Source of the DNA: Anaerolineae bacterium
GTDB taxonomy: Bacteria > Desulfobacterota > Desulfobacteria > Desulfobacterales > ETH-SRB1
DNA: 64,000 nt
Assembly (NCBI GenBank): GCA_035529315.1
Contig: DATKWZ010000057.1
Coordinates: forward strand, 1-64,000
Direction: 5' to 3'
Made by a program: the position numbers and the translations under genes. Positions 43,975 to 54,100 of the stretch are shown piece by piece; the stretch's first letter is position 1; every line of letters starts with the position of its first letter. The notes under the pieces are model-generated. The model was not told the origin of the DNA. It was given only the letters and a program-made list of their open reading frames with translations, and did not search any database.

Positions 43975-44705
43975 TTGCCAATCTCCTTTTTACTTAATAT
44001 GTCCCGCTCAATAATATTAAGAAAATCTGCGGAAAAACTTTGCAATTCGGTTTCAATAATTCTTATTTTCTGCACAAAGTAATTAAAAGCAATAACAGCA
44101 GGTATTGCCACAGCCAAACCAGCTGCTGTTGCAATGAGCGCCTCGGAAATTCCAGGAGCTACAACAGCCAGACTGGCCGAACCTTTGAGCCCGATACCAT
44201 GAAAAGAATTCATGATGCCCCACACTGTGCCGAACAAACCAATAAAGGGGGTTGTATTCCCTGTTGTTGCAAGGAAAGGAACAAGATGGGTCATTCGGGT
44301 TGTTTCTGTATTAATCGCCCGTCTCAAAGCTCTCTTGAGATTATCTATGCCCGCGAACTTGGTGTTCAATGATGAGCTTTCAGCCTCAGATGATTGTTGA
44401 GATTGAGATGTTACTGAAACACCTGACTGACTTAGTTTTTTAAGCTCAGAATATCCTACACGGAAGATTCTTGCAACAGGACTTCCTTGAAGATGTTTGG
44501 CTTTTGCAAAAGCATCGGAAAGATCCCTGCTTTTCCAGAAAAAATTTGTGAAATATGCCGATTCTTTAAATGCCCTTTTGATATATCGATATTTAATTAT
44601 TATAATAGTCCATGATGTAATGGAAAAAAAAAGCAGGGCAAGCAACACAAACTGCACCATAAGGCAGGCATTGGATATCATGTGGATCAAATCAGTCTGA
44701 ATCAT
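43971..44705 (-). CDS. tolQ: TolQ (MotA/TolQ/ExbB family)
   Basis: 244 residues with three membrane helices (about 13-36, 148-172, 185-208) and motifs LVPFLATTGNTTPFIGLFGTVWGIMNSF and GISEALIATAAGLAVAIPAVIAFNYF. Proton-channel subunit of the Tol motor and first gene of tolQRAB-pal-cpoB-ruvCAB. Confidence 0.96.
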   Translation of the reverse strand: MIQTDLIHMISNACLMVQFVLLALLFFSITSWTIIIIKYRYIKRAFKESAYFTNFFWKSRDLSDAFAKAKHLQGSPVARIFRVGYSELKKLSQSGVSVTSQSQQSSEAESSSLNTKFAGIDNLKRALRRAINTETTRMTHLVPFLATTGNTTPFIGLFGTVWGIMNSFHGIGLKGSASLAVVAPGISEALIATAAGLAVAIPAVIAFNYFVQKIRIIETELQSFSADFLNIIERDILSKKEIGK

Positions 44706-44783
44706 AAAAACAGCTCCGGTTGATTAAATGAACTACTCCGCCAAAAGAAGCGGGGGATCTTCAAAAGCATTAAACGCCCCAAG

Positions 44784-44847
44784 GGGCTGGGAATGAAATC
44801 CCAGGATAATTTACAATTAGTCTATGAAATGGTCGATAAAATGTCAA
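44784..44847 (-). promoter_or_regulatory. Promoter and leader of the tol-pal-ruv operon
   Basis: On the minus strand TTGACA (44842-44847), 17 bases, TAGACT (44819-44824). The leader then contains two hairpins around CTGGGATTTCATTCCCAG and GCCCCTTGGGGC before tolQ. The promoter directly follows the glgB stop codon, so it isolates the tol genes from the glycogen operon. Confidence 0.6.
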
Positions 44848-44861
44848 CGGCTTTGTCACCT

Positions 44862-46943
44862 CTATTGAGCAGGGCATGTATTGCCGGGAAAGGGAGGGCT
44901 TGCAACCTTCTCCAGAACAATGGCTGTGCGTGTAGGAAGATAGAGACTGATCAGATGCTGGTTTTTGCCGTCTGAAACATCAATGGATGTCTCATGGTGT
45001 TGATCTTGAAGCAACCGTCCGTGGCCGCCGTATCCTTTGGCATCGCTGTCAAAGACCATGCGGTATTTTCCCGGCAGTGTCTTGAATCGATAGTCGACAT
45101 AAGATTTGGATGGATGGAAATTGAACACGAACAATAGCCCTGCTCGTTTAAAAGCTATTACCTTGTCATCGAAATGTTCAAACAAAAGAGCCGGTACTTG
45201 AATCTCTAACAGCCGGTAATGTTGTGCCAAAGAGATCATATCGCGATCAAAACCCGCAAGAAGAGTATACTTCAGCTCAAGATCATCAACAAGATGCCAT
45301 TGGCGACGCGCATAGCGATATGACCATGAGTTCTCTTTGCGGGGGAAATCGATCCATTCAGGATGACCGAATTCATTGCCCATAAAATTAAGATAACCGC
45401 TCCCGGCAGTAGCAAGGGTTATCAGGCGGATGAGCTTGTGCAGAGCCATGCCCCTGTCCACTCTGATATTTTTATCATGAATACCCATATGGTCGTACAT
45501 GCCTGAGCCGATAAGCCTGAATATAAGGGTCTGGTCCCCCACGAGAGCCTGGTCGTGGGATTCCGCATAGCTGATGGTTTTTTCATCCTCTCTCCGGTTG
45601 GTCAGCTCATGCCAAAGATTCCCCATATCCCAGTTTTCATCTGCCGTATCCTTGGTCAGCCGTATCCAGTAATCAGGGACCCCCATTGCAAACCTGTAGT
45701 CAAAACCGACTCCACCCACTGAAAGCGGGGCAGCCAGCCCAGGCATGCCGCTTATATCTTCCGCAATTGTAATCGCATCAGGACGCACATCATGAATGAG
45801 TCGGTTGGCAAGGACGAGATAAACCAAGGCTTCCTCGTCAACGCTGTCGTCAAAATAGTCGGCATACGAAGTAAATGCCTTGCCCAGGCCGTGGTGAAAA
45901 TAAAGCATACTGGTTATTCCGTCAAAACGAAACCCGTCAATATGGTATTCGTCGAGCCAGAAGCGACAGTTTGAAAGAAGAAAATGAAGAACCTGAGGCT
46001 TTCCAAAGTCAAAACATCTGGAATCCCAGGCTTCGTGAAACCCACGGGGGCCTTCGTGGAAATATTGACAGTACGTACCGTCAAAGCGGCTGATGCCTTC
46101 CACTTCATTGGATACAGCATGGGAATGGACTATATCCATTATCACTGCAAGGCCTGCTGTATGGGCCGCGTCGATCAACCCCTTTAGTTCCTCCGGTGTT
46201 CCGAACCGGGAGGAAGCAGCAAAAAAGCTCGACACATGGTACCCGAACGACCCGTAGTAGGGATGTTCAGGGATCGCCATTAGTTGTAGTGTATTATAAC
46301 CGCTATCAACGATCCGCGGGAGGATATGCCTGGCAAATTCCCGGTATGAACCGACCTTCTCCTCTTCCTGGGCCATGCCTACATGCGCTTCATAGATGAA
46401 CAGAGCGCTGGATGGAGACTGAAAATCGTTGCATTTCCACTGATATGGTGAAGGAGGCAGCCAGACCTGAGCATTAAAAATCAATGTTTCAGGGTCCTGA
46501 ACCACCCGCCTTGCATAGGCAGGTATCCGATCCCCATTTCCGCCGGGCCAGTGTATGCGAAGCCGGTAAAGATCGCCATGTTTAAGAGATTTTTGAGGCA
46601 GTCGTATTTCCCACACACCGTCGCCGGCAACAGAGTCAAGAGCAAACCTCTTTTTCTCCTGCCAGTCAGATATCTCTCCGACAAGATAAATTGCGGTTGC
46701 ATTCGGAGCCCACTCCCGAAAAATCCATTGATTGTCTTTGAAATGAAGTCCAAAATATTCATGGCCTGACGCAAATTCACTCAGACTCATCCTGCCCATA
46801 GTGAGCCTGCTTTCCGTCTCTTGAACGTGTGCCAACCTCTTTCTAAGGGCCTCTTCATACGGCCTAAGCCATGGATCGCTCTTCAAAAGATTTTGCAAGA
46901 GATCCTCTATCCCAACAAAAACTGATCCTTTATTCATTATCAC
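44862..46943 (-). CDS. glgB: 1,4-alpha-glucan branching enzyme
   Basis: 693 residues, GH13. N-terminal CBM48-like domain (about 60-160), barrel motifs IVHSHAV, nucleophile region DGFRFDGITSMLYFHHG, acid Glu in TIAEDISG, and YAESHDQALVGD, then a C-terminal beta domain. The HHG motif and length are closer to eukaryote-type branching enzymes than to E. coli GlgB. Last gene of the glycogen operon. Confidence 0.95.
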   Translation of the reverse strand: MIMNKGSVFVGIEDLLQNLLKSDPWLRPYEEALRKRLAHVQETESRLTMGRMSLSEFASGHEYFGLHFKDNQWIFREWAPNATAIYLVGEISDWQEKKRFALDSVAGDGVWEIRLPQKSLKHGDLYRLRIHWPGGNGDRIPAYARRVVQDPETLIFNAQVWLPPSPYQWKCNDFQSPSSALFIYEAHVGMAQEEEKVGSYREFARHILPRIVDSGYNTLQLMAIPEHPYYGSFGYHVSSFFAASSRFGTPEELKGLIDAAHTAGLAVIMDIVHSHAVSNEVEGISRFDGTYCQYFHEGPRGFHEAWDSRCFDFGKPQVLHFLLSNCRFWLDEYHIDGFRFDGITSMLYFHHGLGKAFTSYADYFDDSVDEEALVYLVLANRLIHDVRPDAITIAEDISGMPGLAAPLSVGGVGFDYRFAMGVPDYWIRLTKDTADENWDMGNLWHELTNRREDEKTISYAESHDQALVGDQTLIFRLIGSGMYDHMGIHDKNIRVDRGMALHKLIRLITLATAGSGYLNFMGNEFGHPEWIDFPRKENSWSYRYARRQWHLVDDLELKYTLLAGFDRDMISLAQHYRLLEIQVPALLFEHFDDKVIAFKRAGLLFVFNFHPSKSYVDYRFKTLPGKYRMVFDSDAKGYGGHGRLLQDQHHETSIDVSDGKNQHLISLYLPTRTAIVLEKVASPPFPGNTCPAQ

Positions 46944-46958
46944 GTTGCCTGAAATCCT

Positions 46959-47020
46959 CCACTTGAGCAGTCAAGTTGTTAACGACTCAACTACTCGACC
47001 AATTTTCCACTCGACTAAAC
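46959..47020. repeat. ACTCGAC word-chain repeat, copy 2
   Basis: Chain of TTGAGCAGTCAAGTTG, ACTCAACTACTCGACC and CCACTCGACTAAAC words between glgA and glgB. The glgA stop codon lies inside it. Confidence 0.7.
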
Positions 47021-48535
47021 CAGGGGCCGCTGCAGCATCTTTTCATACAGATCTATATACTGACGGGCAGTAACCGCATGGTTGAAGCTGGCAAGGCTCT
47101 GGTTCATAATCCGTTCTATCTGAAGCTTTTTTATTTTCCCGGGAAATTTATAAAAAAGCATGGCTTGTTCAATTGCCCAGAGCAGCCCCCTTGAATCAAA
47201 TACATTAAAAAGAAAGCCATTGCCCCTGTTATTATCAACATCCATGTGTATAATCGTATCATGGATTCCCCCGGTATCATGAGCTACTGGAAGTGACCCG
47301 TAAATCGGGCCTGTCATCTGGGGAAGGCCGCATGGTTCAAAACGTGAAGGCATCAGCACAAAATCCGACGCTCCATAGGCAAGGCGCGCCAGATCCTCAT
47401 CAAAGTCGCATATTACAACCCTGTTATACAGATGATGATATCTTACAATATCTTCAAAATGTCTCTTAAACTCACCATTGGCCACAAAAACAATTTCCAG
47501 GTTCTGGTCCCAGTAGCGGGAAACAATTTCATAAAGGATCTCGGCTAACAACTGACATCCCTTTTGAATCATATCGAGACGGGAAGGCCAGAAGAAAATC
47601 GGAGCGCTTGTATTCTGAATAAGCCCTAATCTCTTCTGGAGAAGTATCTTGTTCTCCAGTTTTCCTTTAACATGATCTTTTGCGCAGTACCGGCGAGCCA
47701 GAGCCTTGTCGGATGCAGGATCAAAAGAGGGGTCAGGAGCGTTGAGTATTCCGACAGCACATCCGGCATTCCATTTGTTGGTCAATTCCTGTTGCAGGGG
47801 TCTTTCCACAAAATCGTGCCTGTTTTCAACTATTTCCGTTAGAAAGGTCGGACTTACTGTATTGACAAAGTGGGCTGCAAATATTCCGCTTGCAAGGAAA
47901 TCTATCGGGTCTGAGTCTCTGCTTTGCTCATAGGAGGATGGAAAGCGCTCAAAAAAAAGATGTCGCCAGAATGATGCCGCATCAATACCTTCATATTCGA
48001 TGTGGGACATGAGGCTTTTCACAGTATGGATGTTATGAACCGTGAAAAGACAGGGTATGCCCAACTCTCTTGCCATTGCCGGAATCAGGCCTGTCATCCA
48101 GTCGTTACAATGGATAAGATCAGGCTGTACATGCGGGATAATGTTGTTGATAACCTCGCGCTGAAAAGCAAGGGCTATCTTAATATTTTCTCCACCATAA
48201 TTGGAGTAAACATGGTTCATATAAAAAAAGGCTCTGTCTTCGGCGAGGTGGAACCTTTCATCAGGCATTCTGCTCCTGATGGTGTTCAGCTCCCTTATGA
48301 TGAGTGAAGGGGGAGGCGCAGGGCCGCCTCTGCTGAATATAGTGCGATAATCCGGAAGAGCCACGTGAACATCGGCCCCCTGGTCGAACAGAGCACTGAC
48401 CAGGGCCGCTGAAACATCGGCAAGCCCTCCTGCCTTGGCGGAAAGATGATTGGCGATATTGCCCATTCCATCCGGCAGATACGTGACTTCAGGGGTCACA
48501 ATAAGAATACGAGGGCTCTTTAAAGGAGTTGTCAT
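47015..48535 (-). CDS. glgA: Glycogen (starch) synthase
   Basis: 506 residues, GT5 family. N-terminal nucleotide-sugar motif KAGGLADVSAALVSAL, HCNDWMTGLIPA, LFTVHNIH, and the C-terminal catalytic EPCGLPQMTGPIYGSLPVAHDTGGIHDTI. GT5 enzymes usually use ADP-glucose, but no glgC is seen in the window and a UDPGP-family gene is nearby, so donor choice is open. Its stop is within a repeat; glgP precedes it by 24 bases. Confidence 0.94.
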   Translation of the reverse strand: MTTPLKSPRILIVTPEVTYLPDGMGNIANHLSAKAGGLADVSAALVSALFDQGADVHVALPDYRTIFSRGGPAPPPSLIIRELNTIRSRMPDERFHLAEDRAFFYMNHVYSNYGGENIKIALAFQREVINNIIPHVQPDLIHCNDWMTGLIPAMARELGIPCLFTVHNIHTVKSLMSHIEYEGIDAASFWRHLFFERFPSSYEQSRDSDPIDFLASGIFAAHFVNTVSPTFLTEIVENRHDFVERPLQQELTNKWNAGCAVGILNAPDPSFDPASDKALARRYCAKDHVKGKLENKILLQKRLGLIQNTSAPIFFWPSRLDMIQKGCQLLAEILYEIVSRYWDQNLEIVFVANGEFKRHFEDIVRYHHLYNRVVICDFDEDLARLAYGASDFVLMPSRFEPCGLPQMTGPIYGSLPVAHDTGGIHDTIIHMDVDNNRGNGFLFNVFDSRGLLWAIEQAMLFYKFPGKIKKLQIERIMNQSLASFNHAVTARQYIDLYEKMLQRPLV

Positions 48536-48559
48536 GCTTAAATCCCCAAATTCCTTGTC

Positions 48560-51115
48560 TTACGGCGCCCAGGTAATGAACCCGGGAGTAAACCTGGTTC
48601 TGTCATCGCCTCTCGCTGTTACCCGCGCCGTGAAACCATACCTGCCTGAAGCGTCGCAAGTTATGGCGCAAGTGTAAAGGTACTTTCCATTTCCCTGATC
48701 TTCCTTTATAGTCATTTCCTTTATATGGCTTTCCGGCATCTTGTCTGTAGATTTCAGCTCTCCGTAAAAGATCTGAACCTCCACATCTTCCGGGCTAAGT
48801 TTTCCGAGATGTACGATAGAATTTACGGAAAATGTCTCTCCTGCTCGAAAAGGACCATCCAAATCCTTTACAGGAGACTCAATTTGGATGCTGTTCCAGT
48901 TAGCGGAAAGTCGTTTATGTTGGACAGCAAGGTTTCGGGCCTCTTCGGCATTGTTTTCAATCAGGGATTTTAGCCGTTTTTTTGCCGGAATATAAAAACG
49001 TTCATTATATTCACCTGTCATCCGAGTACTGCAAAAACCACGCATGGCCATCTTCATCGACTCTTTCATCATCTTAACCCACCTGACAGGATAGGACCCA
49101 TACTTTCTTTCATAAAAACAGGGGATTACTTCGTTTTCGAATATATTATAAAGGGCCTGGCTTTCTACAGAATCCTGATACCTGGAATCAGTATATTCTT
49201 CACCATTGCCGATACGCCATCCGGTATTCTCGGAATACGCCTCATCCCACCACCCGTCGAGGATACTCACGTTAAGAACGCCGTTTATGGCAGCTTTCAT
49301 GCCGGACGTGCCGCATGCCTCCAAAGGACGTCTCGGGGTATTGAGCCAGACATCCACCCCCTGTACAAGATATCGTGCAATATGCATATCATAGTCTTCA
49401 ACAAAAACGACCCTGTGACGCACGCTTGTTTTTTGACAAAACTCAAAAACTCTTTTTATCAGTTCCTTTCCTTCATTATCCTTAGGGTGAGCCTTTCCCG
49501 CAAAGATAAACTGCACAGGATGTGTCGTGGAATTAATGATCGCCTCGAATCGCTCGGGATCGTTCATCAACAGGTTGGCACGCTTGTAAGTGGCAAATCG
49601 ACGAGCAAAACCGATAGTCAATATGTCATGATCTAAAACCGATTGTATGGCCTCCATAATCGATTTAGGAATATTTCGCCGCCCGTGCTGCTTTGTTATC
49701 AGCTCGCGACAAGTGCCGATAAGACTGGAACGGTTCATTTCATGGGCTTGCCACAGCTCTTCATCATATATTCCATCGATCCGTTTGATATTATCCATCA
49801 TGCGTGAACTCATGAACCAGTCAGGCCCGAGGTAGCGTTCAAAAAGTGTGGTATACTTACCTGAAACAAACGACTGAAGATGCACTCCGTTTGTAATGTG
49901 GGAAATGGGGGTCTCATCTTCTGATCTCTTAGGCCAGACATGCGACCACATCCTTCGTGCAACTTTTCCGTGCAGCCGGCTGACGCCGTTGCAGTACTGG
50001 GCCATACGGAGCCCCAGAACAAACATGGAAAAGGGTTCGTTCGAATGAGTCTCTATCGATGGTTGCCCCCAGGATAAAATTTCATCCTCTGTAGCCCCCA
50101 GGCGCTCCCGCAGCGGGTCAAGATACGGTTTTACGAGATCAACAGGAAACCTGTCGTAACCAGCGTTCACAGGTGTGTGCGTGGTAAAGATATTGGTCCT
50201 CGGAATGATCTCAAGAGCTGTTTTTAGATCTATATTATACTTAGACATGATTTGAATGAGCCGTTCCAGACTGCAAAAGGCAGAATGGCCTTCGTTCATA
50301 TGGCATACTGCCGGATTGATTCCCATAGCTTTAAGAGCGCGCATGCCACCGATTCCAAGCAGCACTTCCTGGGCCAGCCGCATTTCCGGATCGCCGGTAT
50401 ACAACCTGGAGGTGATATCCCGGATTTTTGGGGGATTTTGCGGCAGATTAGTGTCAAGCAGATAAAGAGGAATGCAGCCGACCCTGACCATCCAGACACA
50501 TGCATGGATTTCCCCGTCCGGTCCTGTCACAGAAATATGTATCTCGTTTCCCAGGATATCTTTGGCCTTTTCTACAGGAAGACTATAAAGATCGGTTTCC
50601 GGATACTCCTCCTGCTGACTTCCATTCAGATCAAGAAATTGGTGAAAGTAACCATGTCGATAGAAAAGGCATATGCCTACCAGAGGAAGGCCCATGTTGG
50701 ATGAGGCTTTCAGATGGTCACCGGCAAGGATGCCAAGCCCGCCGGCAAACAAGGGAAGGCTCTCATGAATTCCGAACTCCATGGAAAAATAGGCAATTAC
50801 CCCTTCTTCCCCTGATAAATATTCAGACCAATCCACACTGGCGCAGACCCGTTTTGCAAAATCCTCTTTCACCCGCTTCTGGTGTGCAAGAAAACTCTCA
50901 TCCTTTGCCAGTTCCTCAAGACGAGTCTGAGAAATGCGCGCTAACAAAATAATTGGATTCTGTTTAGACTCTTCCCAGAGCTTTGAATCAATCCGGCGAA
51001 AGAGCCCTATAGCATCCTGTTTCCATGACCACCACAAATTTCTGGAGAGCTCTTCGAGAAAAGAAAGCTTCTCAGGGATGTTTGGAAATACCTGAAAGGT
51101 TTGCAAGTGCTCCAT
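48560..51115 (-). CDS. glgP: Alpha-glucan phosphorylase
   Basis: 851 residues, GT35 of the TIGR02094 type with an N-terminal DUF3417 domain (LSRNLWWSWKQDAIGLFRRID). The PLP-binding region is EACGTSGMKAAINGVLNVSILDGWWDEAY. About 130 C-terminal residues form an extra beta-rich extension. Releases glucose 1-phosphate from glycogen. Between the debranching enzyme and glgA. Confidence 0.95.
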   Translation of the reverse strand: MEHLQTFQVFPNIPEKLSFLEELSRNLWWSWKQDAIGLFRRIDSKLWEESKQNPIILLARISQTRLEELAKDESFLAHQKRVKEDFAKRVCASVDWSEYLSGEEGVIAYFSMEFGIHESLPLFAGGLGILAGDHLKASSNMGLPLVGICLFYRHGYFHQFLDLNGSQQEEYPETDLYSLPVEKAKDILGNEIHISVTGPDGEIHACVWMVRVGCIPLYLLDTNLPQNPPKIRDITSRLYTGDPEMRLAQEVLLGIGGMRALKAMGINPAVCHMNEGHSAFCSLERLIQIMSKYNIDLKTALEIIPRTNIFTTHTPVNAGYDRFPVDLVKPYLDPLRERLGATEDEILSWGQPSIETHSNEPFSMFVLGLRMAQYCNGVSRLHGKVARRMWSHVWPKRSEDETPISHITNGVHLQSFVSGKYTTLFERYLGPDWFMSSRMMDNIKRIDGIYDEELWQAHEMNRSSLIGTCRELITKQHGRRNIPKSIMEAIQSVLDHDILTIGFARRFATYKRANLLMNDPERFEAIINSTTHPVQFIFAGKAHPKDNEGKELIKRVFEFCQKTSVRHRVVFVEDYDMHIARYLVQGVDVWLNTPRRPLEACGTSGMKAAINGVLNVSILDGWWDEAYSENTGWRIGNGEEYTDSRYQDSVESQALYNIFENEVIPCFYERKYGSYPVRWVKMMKESMKMAMRGFCSTRMTGEYNERFYIPAKKRLKSLIENNAEEARNLAVQHKRLSANWNSIQIESPVKDLDGPFRAGETFSVNSIVHLGKLSPEDVEVQIFYGELKSTDKMPESHIKEMTIKEDQGNGKYLYTCAITCDASGRYGFTARVTARGDDRTRFTPGFITWAP

Positions 51116-51196
51116 TTTATATATCCTCTATATAATATTCAATATTTTTTAAAATAATAACTTTCTTTTATTCATTTAATCCCGCCGGGGCGGGAG

Positions 51197-54100
51197 TCAC
51201 TTGTAACCGGTTTTACTCACTTCACACTTTGTTATCATACTGATTTGCTCCCATACCCTCAGGAGTTCGCTTGCCCCCCAAGCCTGTGCGTCACAGCCCC
51301 TTTGCTTGTGAGGAAAATCGCCGTCCAGAATTTCAGGCACGTGGCCTGCGCACCCCTGATCCATAAGCCTGGTACTGCTGCTAAGCCATGCCAGGGCGGT
51401 TTCTTTTGCATTCTTTCCGTATGTCTTGACCCATGCCTCGCAAAACGTGGGGAAGAGCCATGTCCAGGCAGTGCCGTTGTGGTACGCAGGCTTCCGTTTC
51501 GTGTCCTCATCTCCCAAATATTTTCCCTGATAGGGATGGTGCGGGTCATTAATCGCTTTTCCGTTATGCATAATCGTTATTGGACGACTAACCGGTCTAT
51601 CTGCAAGACTCCGAATGGCGCCGGGCACCAGAAGCTCTTCGCAGGCCGCCAGGATATTGCGGCAGACTGTTGTGTCGGAAACAGCTCCCAGTGTAATTGC
51701 TAAAAGCTGATTTGGCCGCAGAGCATCATCCTGATCAGCCAGCCCGGCTGGTTTGCCTGAACCAGCATGGAGACAGTCCGACAAATATCCATCTTTCTTG
51801 ATCAAAAAGAGGTTAAGGATCGACGATCGAACCAGGCCGGCCATATTTTTCCATTTGTTTCCAGCCTCTTTATGATCGATATTTGCTAAAAAGGAAAGAG
51901 CAAAAAACCAGAGCGCCTGAATTTCGACAGGATACCCTTCGCGTGGACTGCACGCAGGGTGTTTGGTGTCCATCCAGGTAAAATGAACCGGGCTGAAAAT
52001 CAGGCCTGATTCAGGATCCATCCGGATATTATTTGGAGTGCCTGCAATCATGGAGCGTCCAATAGAAAGAAGAACCTGGCGCACTGTCCGGCTGCCGCAT
52101 TTTTCTTCCAGAAAGTCTTTGTTTGCTTCGGCTTCGACCAGATCAGAGCATGCTACGAAAAACCAGAGTGGCGCATCAGATGTGTCACGATTTGCAGGGT
52201 CCCTGCCCAGTATCATATTCGGAAGAGTTCCGTCTATTTCAAACTGCCCGAACTGTTTTAAGATAGCCCGCGCGTCTTTCGTCCTTCCTGCTGCAATCAA
52301 ACCACGGGCAAAAATCAGTGCATCCCGCCCCCAATCAAGAAACCAGGGATATCCGGCAATCACGGTATTTAAGGCTCCTCTTTTCACCACGTAGTGATCA
52401 AGCGCCTGTTTAAGTGCTTCACCCGGTTTATATGAAAATTTGTCCTTAAAAGCAAAAGATTTTATCTGCCGGCCAAAAGAACTATTCAGAGAACCATGCT
52501 GTAAGGGCACTTGCTCCAGCGAGCCCATGACGCTGGCTGTCAATTTTACAGCCTTACCTCCGGCCAGAAAGCAGGAAAAATAACCGGGGCTGAAGAGATC
52601 CGAATCAGGATCAAGGTTCCTTTCGGCATCCATATAGCGATGCACCATGTAATGCCATTCAGGCTCCAACACAAAAGAGCCCTTTGAAATCTTAATCTGA
52701 AGTTGACGTTCCGGTTTTGGCACAAAGCTAAAACCACGAGAATTAGCCGTCACAAATTGCGGCCATAAATGTTCATGTCCCAGATATGCCTTTGTGGTTT
52801 CGTGAAAATTGCGATCTTCAATGTCGGGCCGGAGAATGATTTGAACCTGCTGGCAGTCGGCCAGCATCCTGGCTTGGCCTTTGGCTTTGTTGCGAAAAAA
52901 GACTAATTGAACAGCATTCTGATCATCTGTCATCTCGATTCCTATGCTGAGCGATACATACTCTCCCTGTCCGGCAGGGATATGGTATAGCCAGAATCCA
53001 CGGGAATTGTAGTCAAAGCAAAAACGATCAAAACAATCAAAGCAGATTTCCTGAGAATAGCCCTGAAACACGAGCCATGCCCGACATCGTGCAAACATGA
53101 TCCATCTGTCTTCCGGAAATTCAGGATTCAGGTTTGCGGCAAGCAGGGCATCGTACCGGCTCCCTAATTTTCCCCACAAAACATTGGCCCGCAGCATACC
53201 TCCACGGCCGTTTGTTCCAAGCAGCGAGAGGGGGTGATGCAACAATTCCGATCGGTGAAAGATTCTTTTCACTTTTGCATCTTTTGCATTGGACAGAAAA
53301 AAAAGAGGCGCATCAACATGTTCACAGCCTTCCGGTGTGTAAACCGATAATTTCAGGGTATGAGAGCGATGAACCGCCGGAGGCTGGAGCGGGGGAAAAA
53401 GCGCAAAAAACGACCCGTCAATGCAGGGCAAACTTTCTTTATATGCCATGAACCGGTCTTTGTTCATAATTTTGGCGCGGAAATGATAGCTGGCGCGTAT
53501 CAGAAGAAAATGATCCGGGGGCACCATTACTTCACGCTTCAAGTCACTGGGCCATTGCCAGGTTATCACACGGGGCTCCATGCTGAAAGGATTGAGCTTT
53601 CGGCAGTACTCAACAGGATCTTCAGCTAATTGCAGCGCGGCAGAATCAGGATCAAACTCCCCAAGATCACCGGCGGCGTTGTAGTATTGAAACACATCAA
53701 GGGCGTTTGCGCGCAGGCGCTGTTTTTTAATTCGATCCAAAAGCCCGAACTTCAAATCATCCCTGTTTTGAATGAGATCGATATCGCTTTGATCGGAAGT
53801 AAGGCAGAGAACCTGGCCGGGATCAAGGAGATAAGTCTGTTGCCTTCCGGACTCGATGACAACTACTTCCTTTTCCGCAAGAAGGTCCGTAAACACCGGT
53901 CCTCGCATTCCCACCTGTTCCTGATTCCATGACCCGCGGGTCTGGTTCTCATCATCAAGGTTCACCACAATTAGAAGCTTCTTTCCGGAAGGTATATGGT
54001 GCCGCAGCAGAACAATATGGTTTTCCTCGCCCTGCTGCATAAGTTTCAGTTCGGTCCGGTCATGAAAAGCAGGATGGAGCTTGAGCAGAGTGTTGAGCCT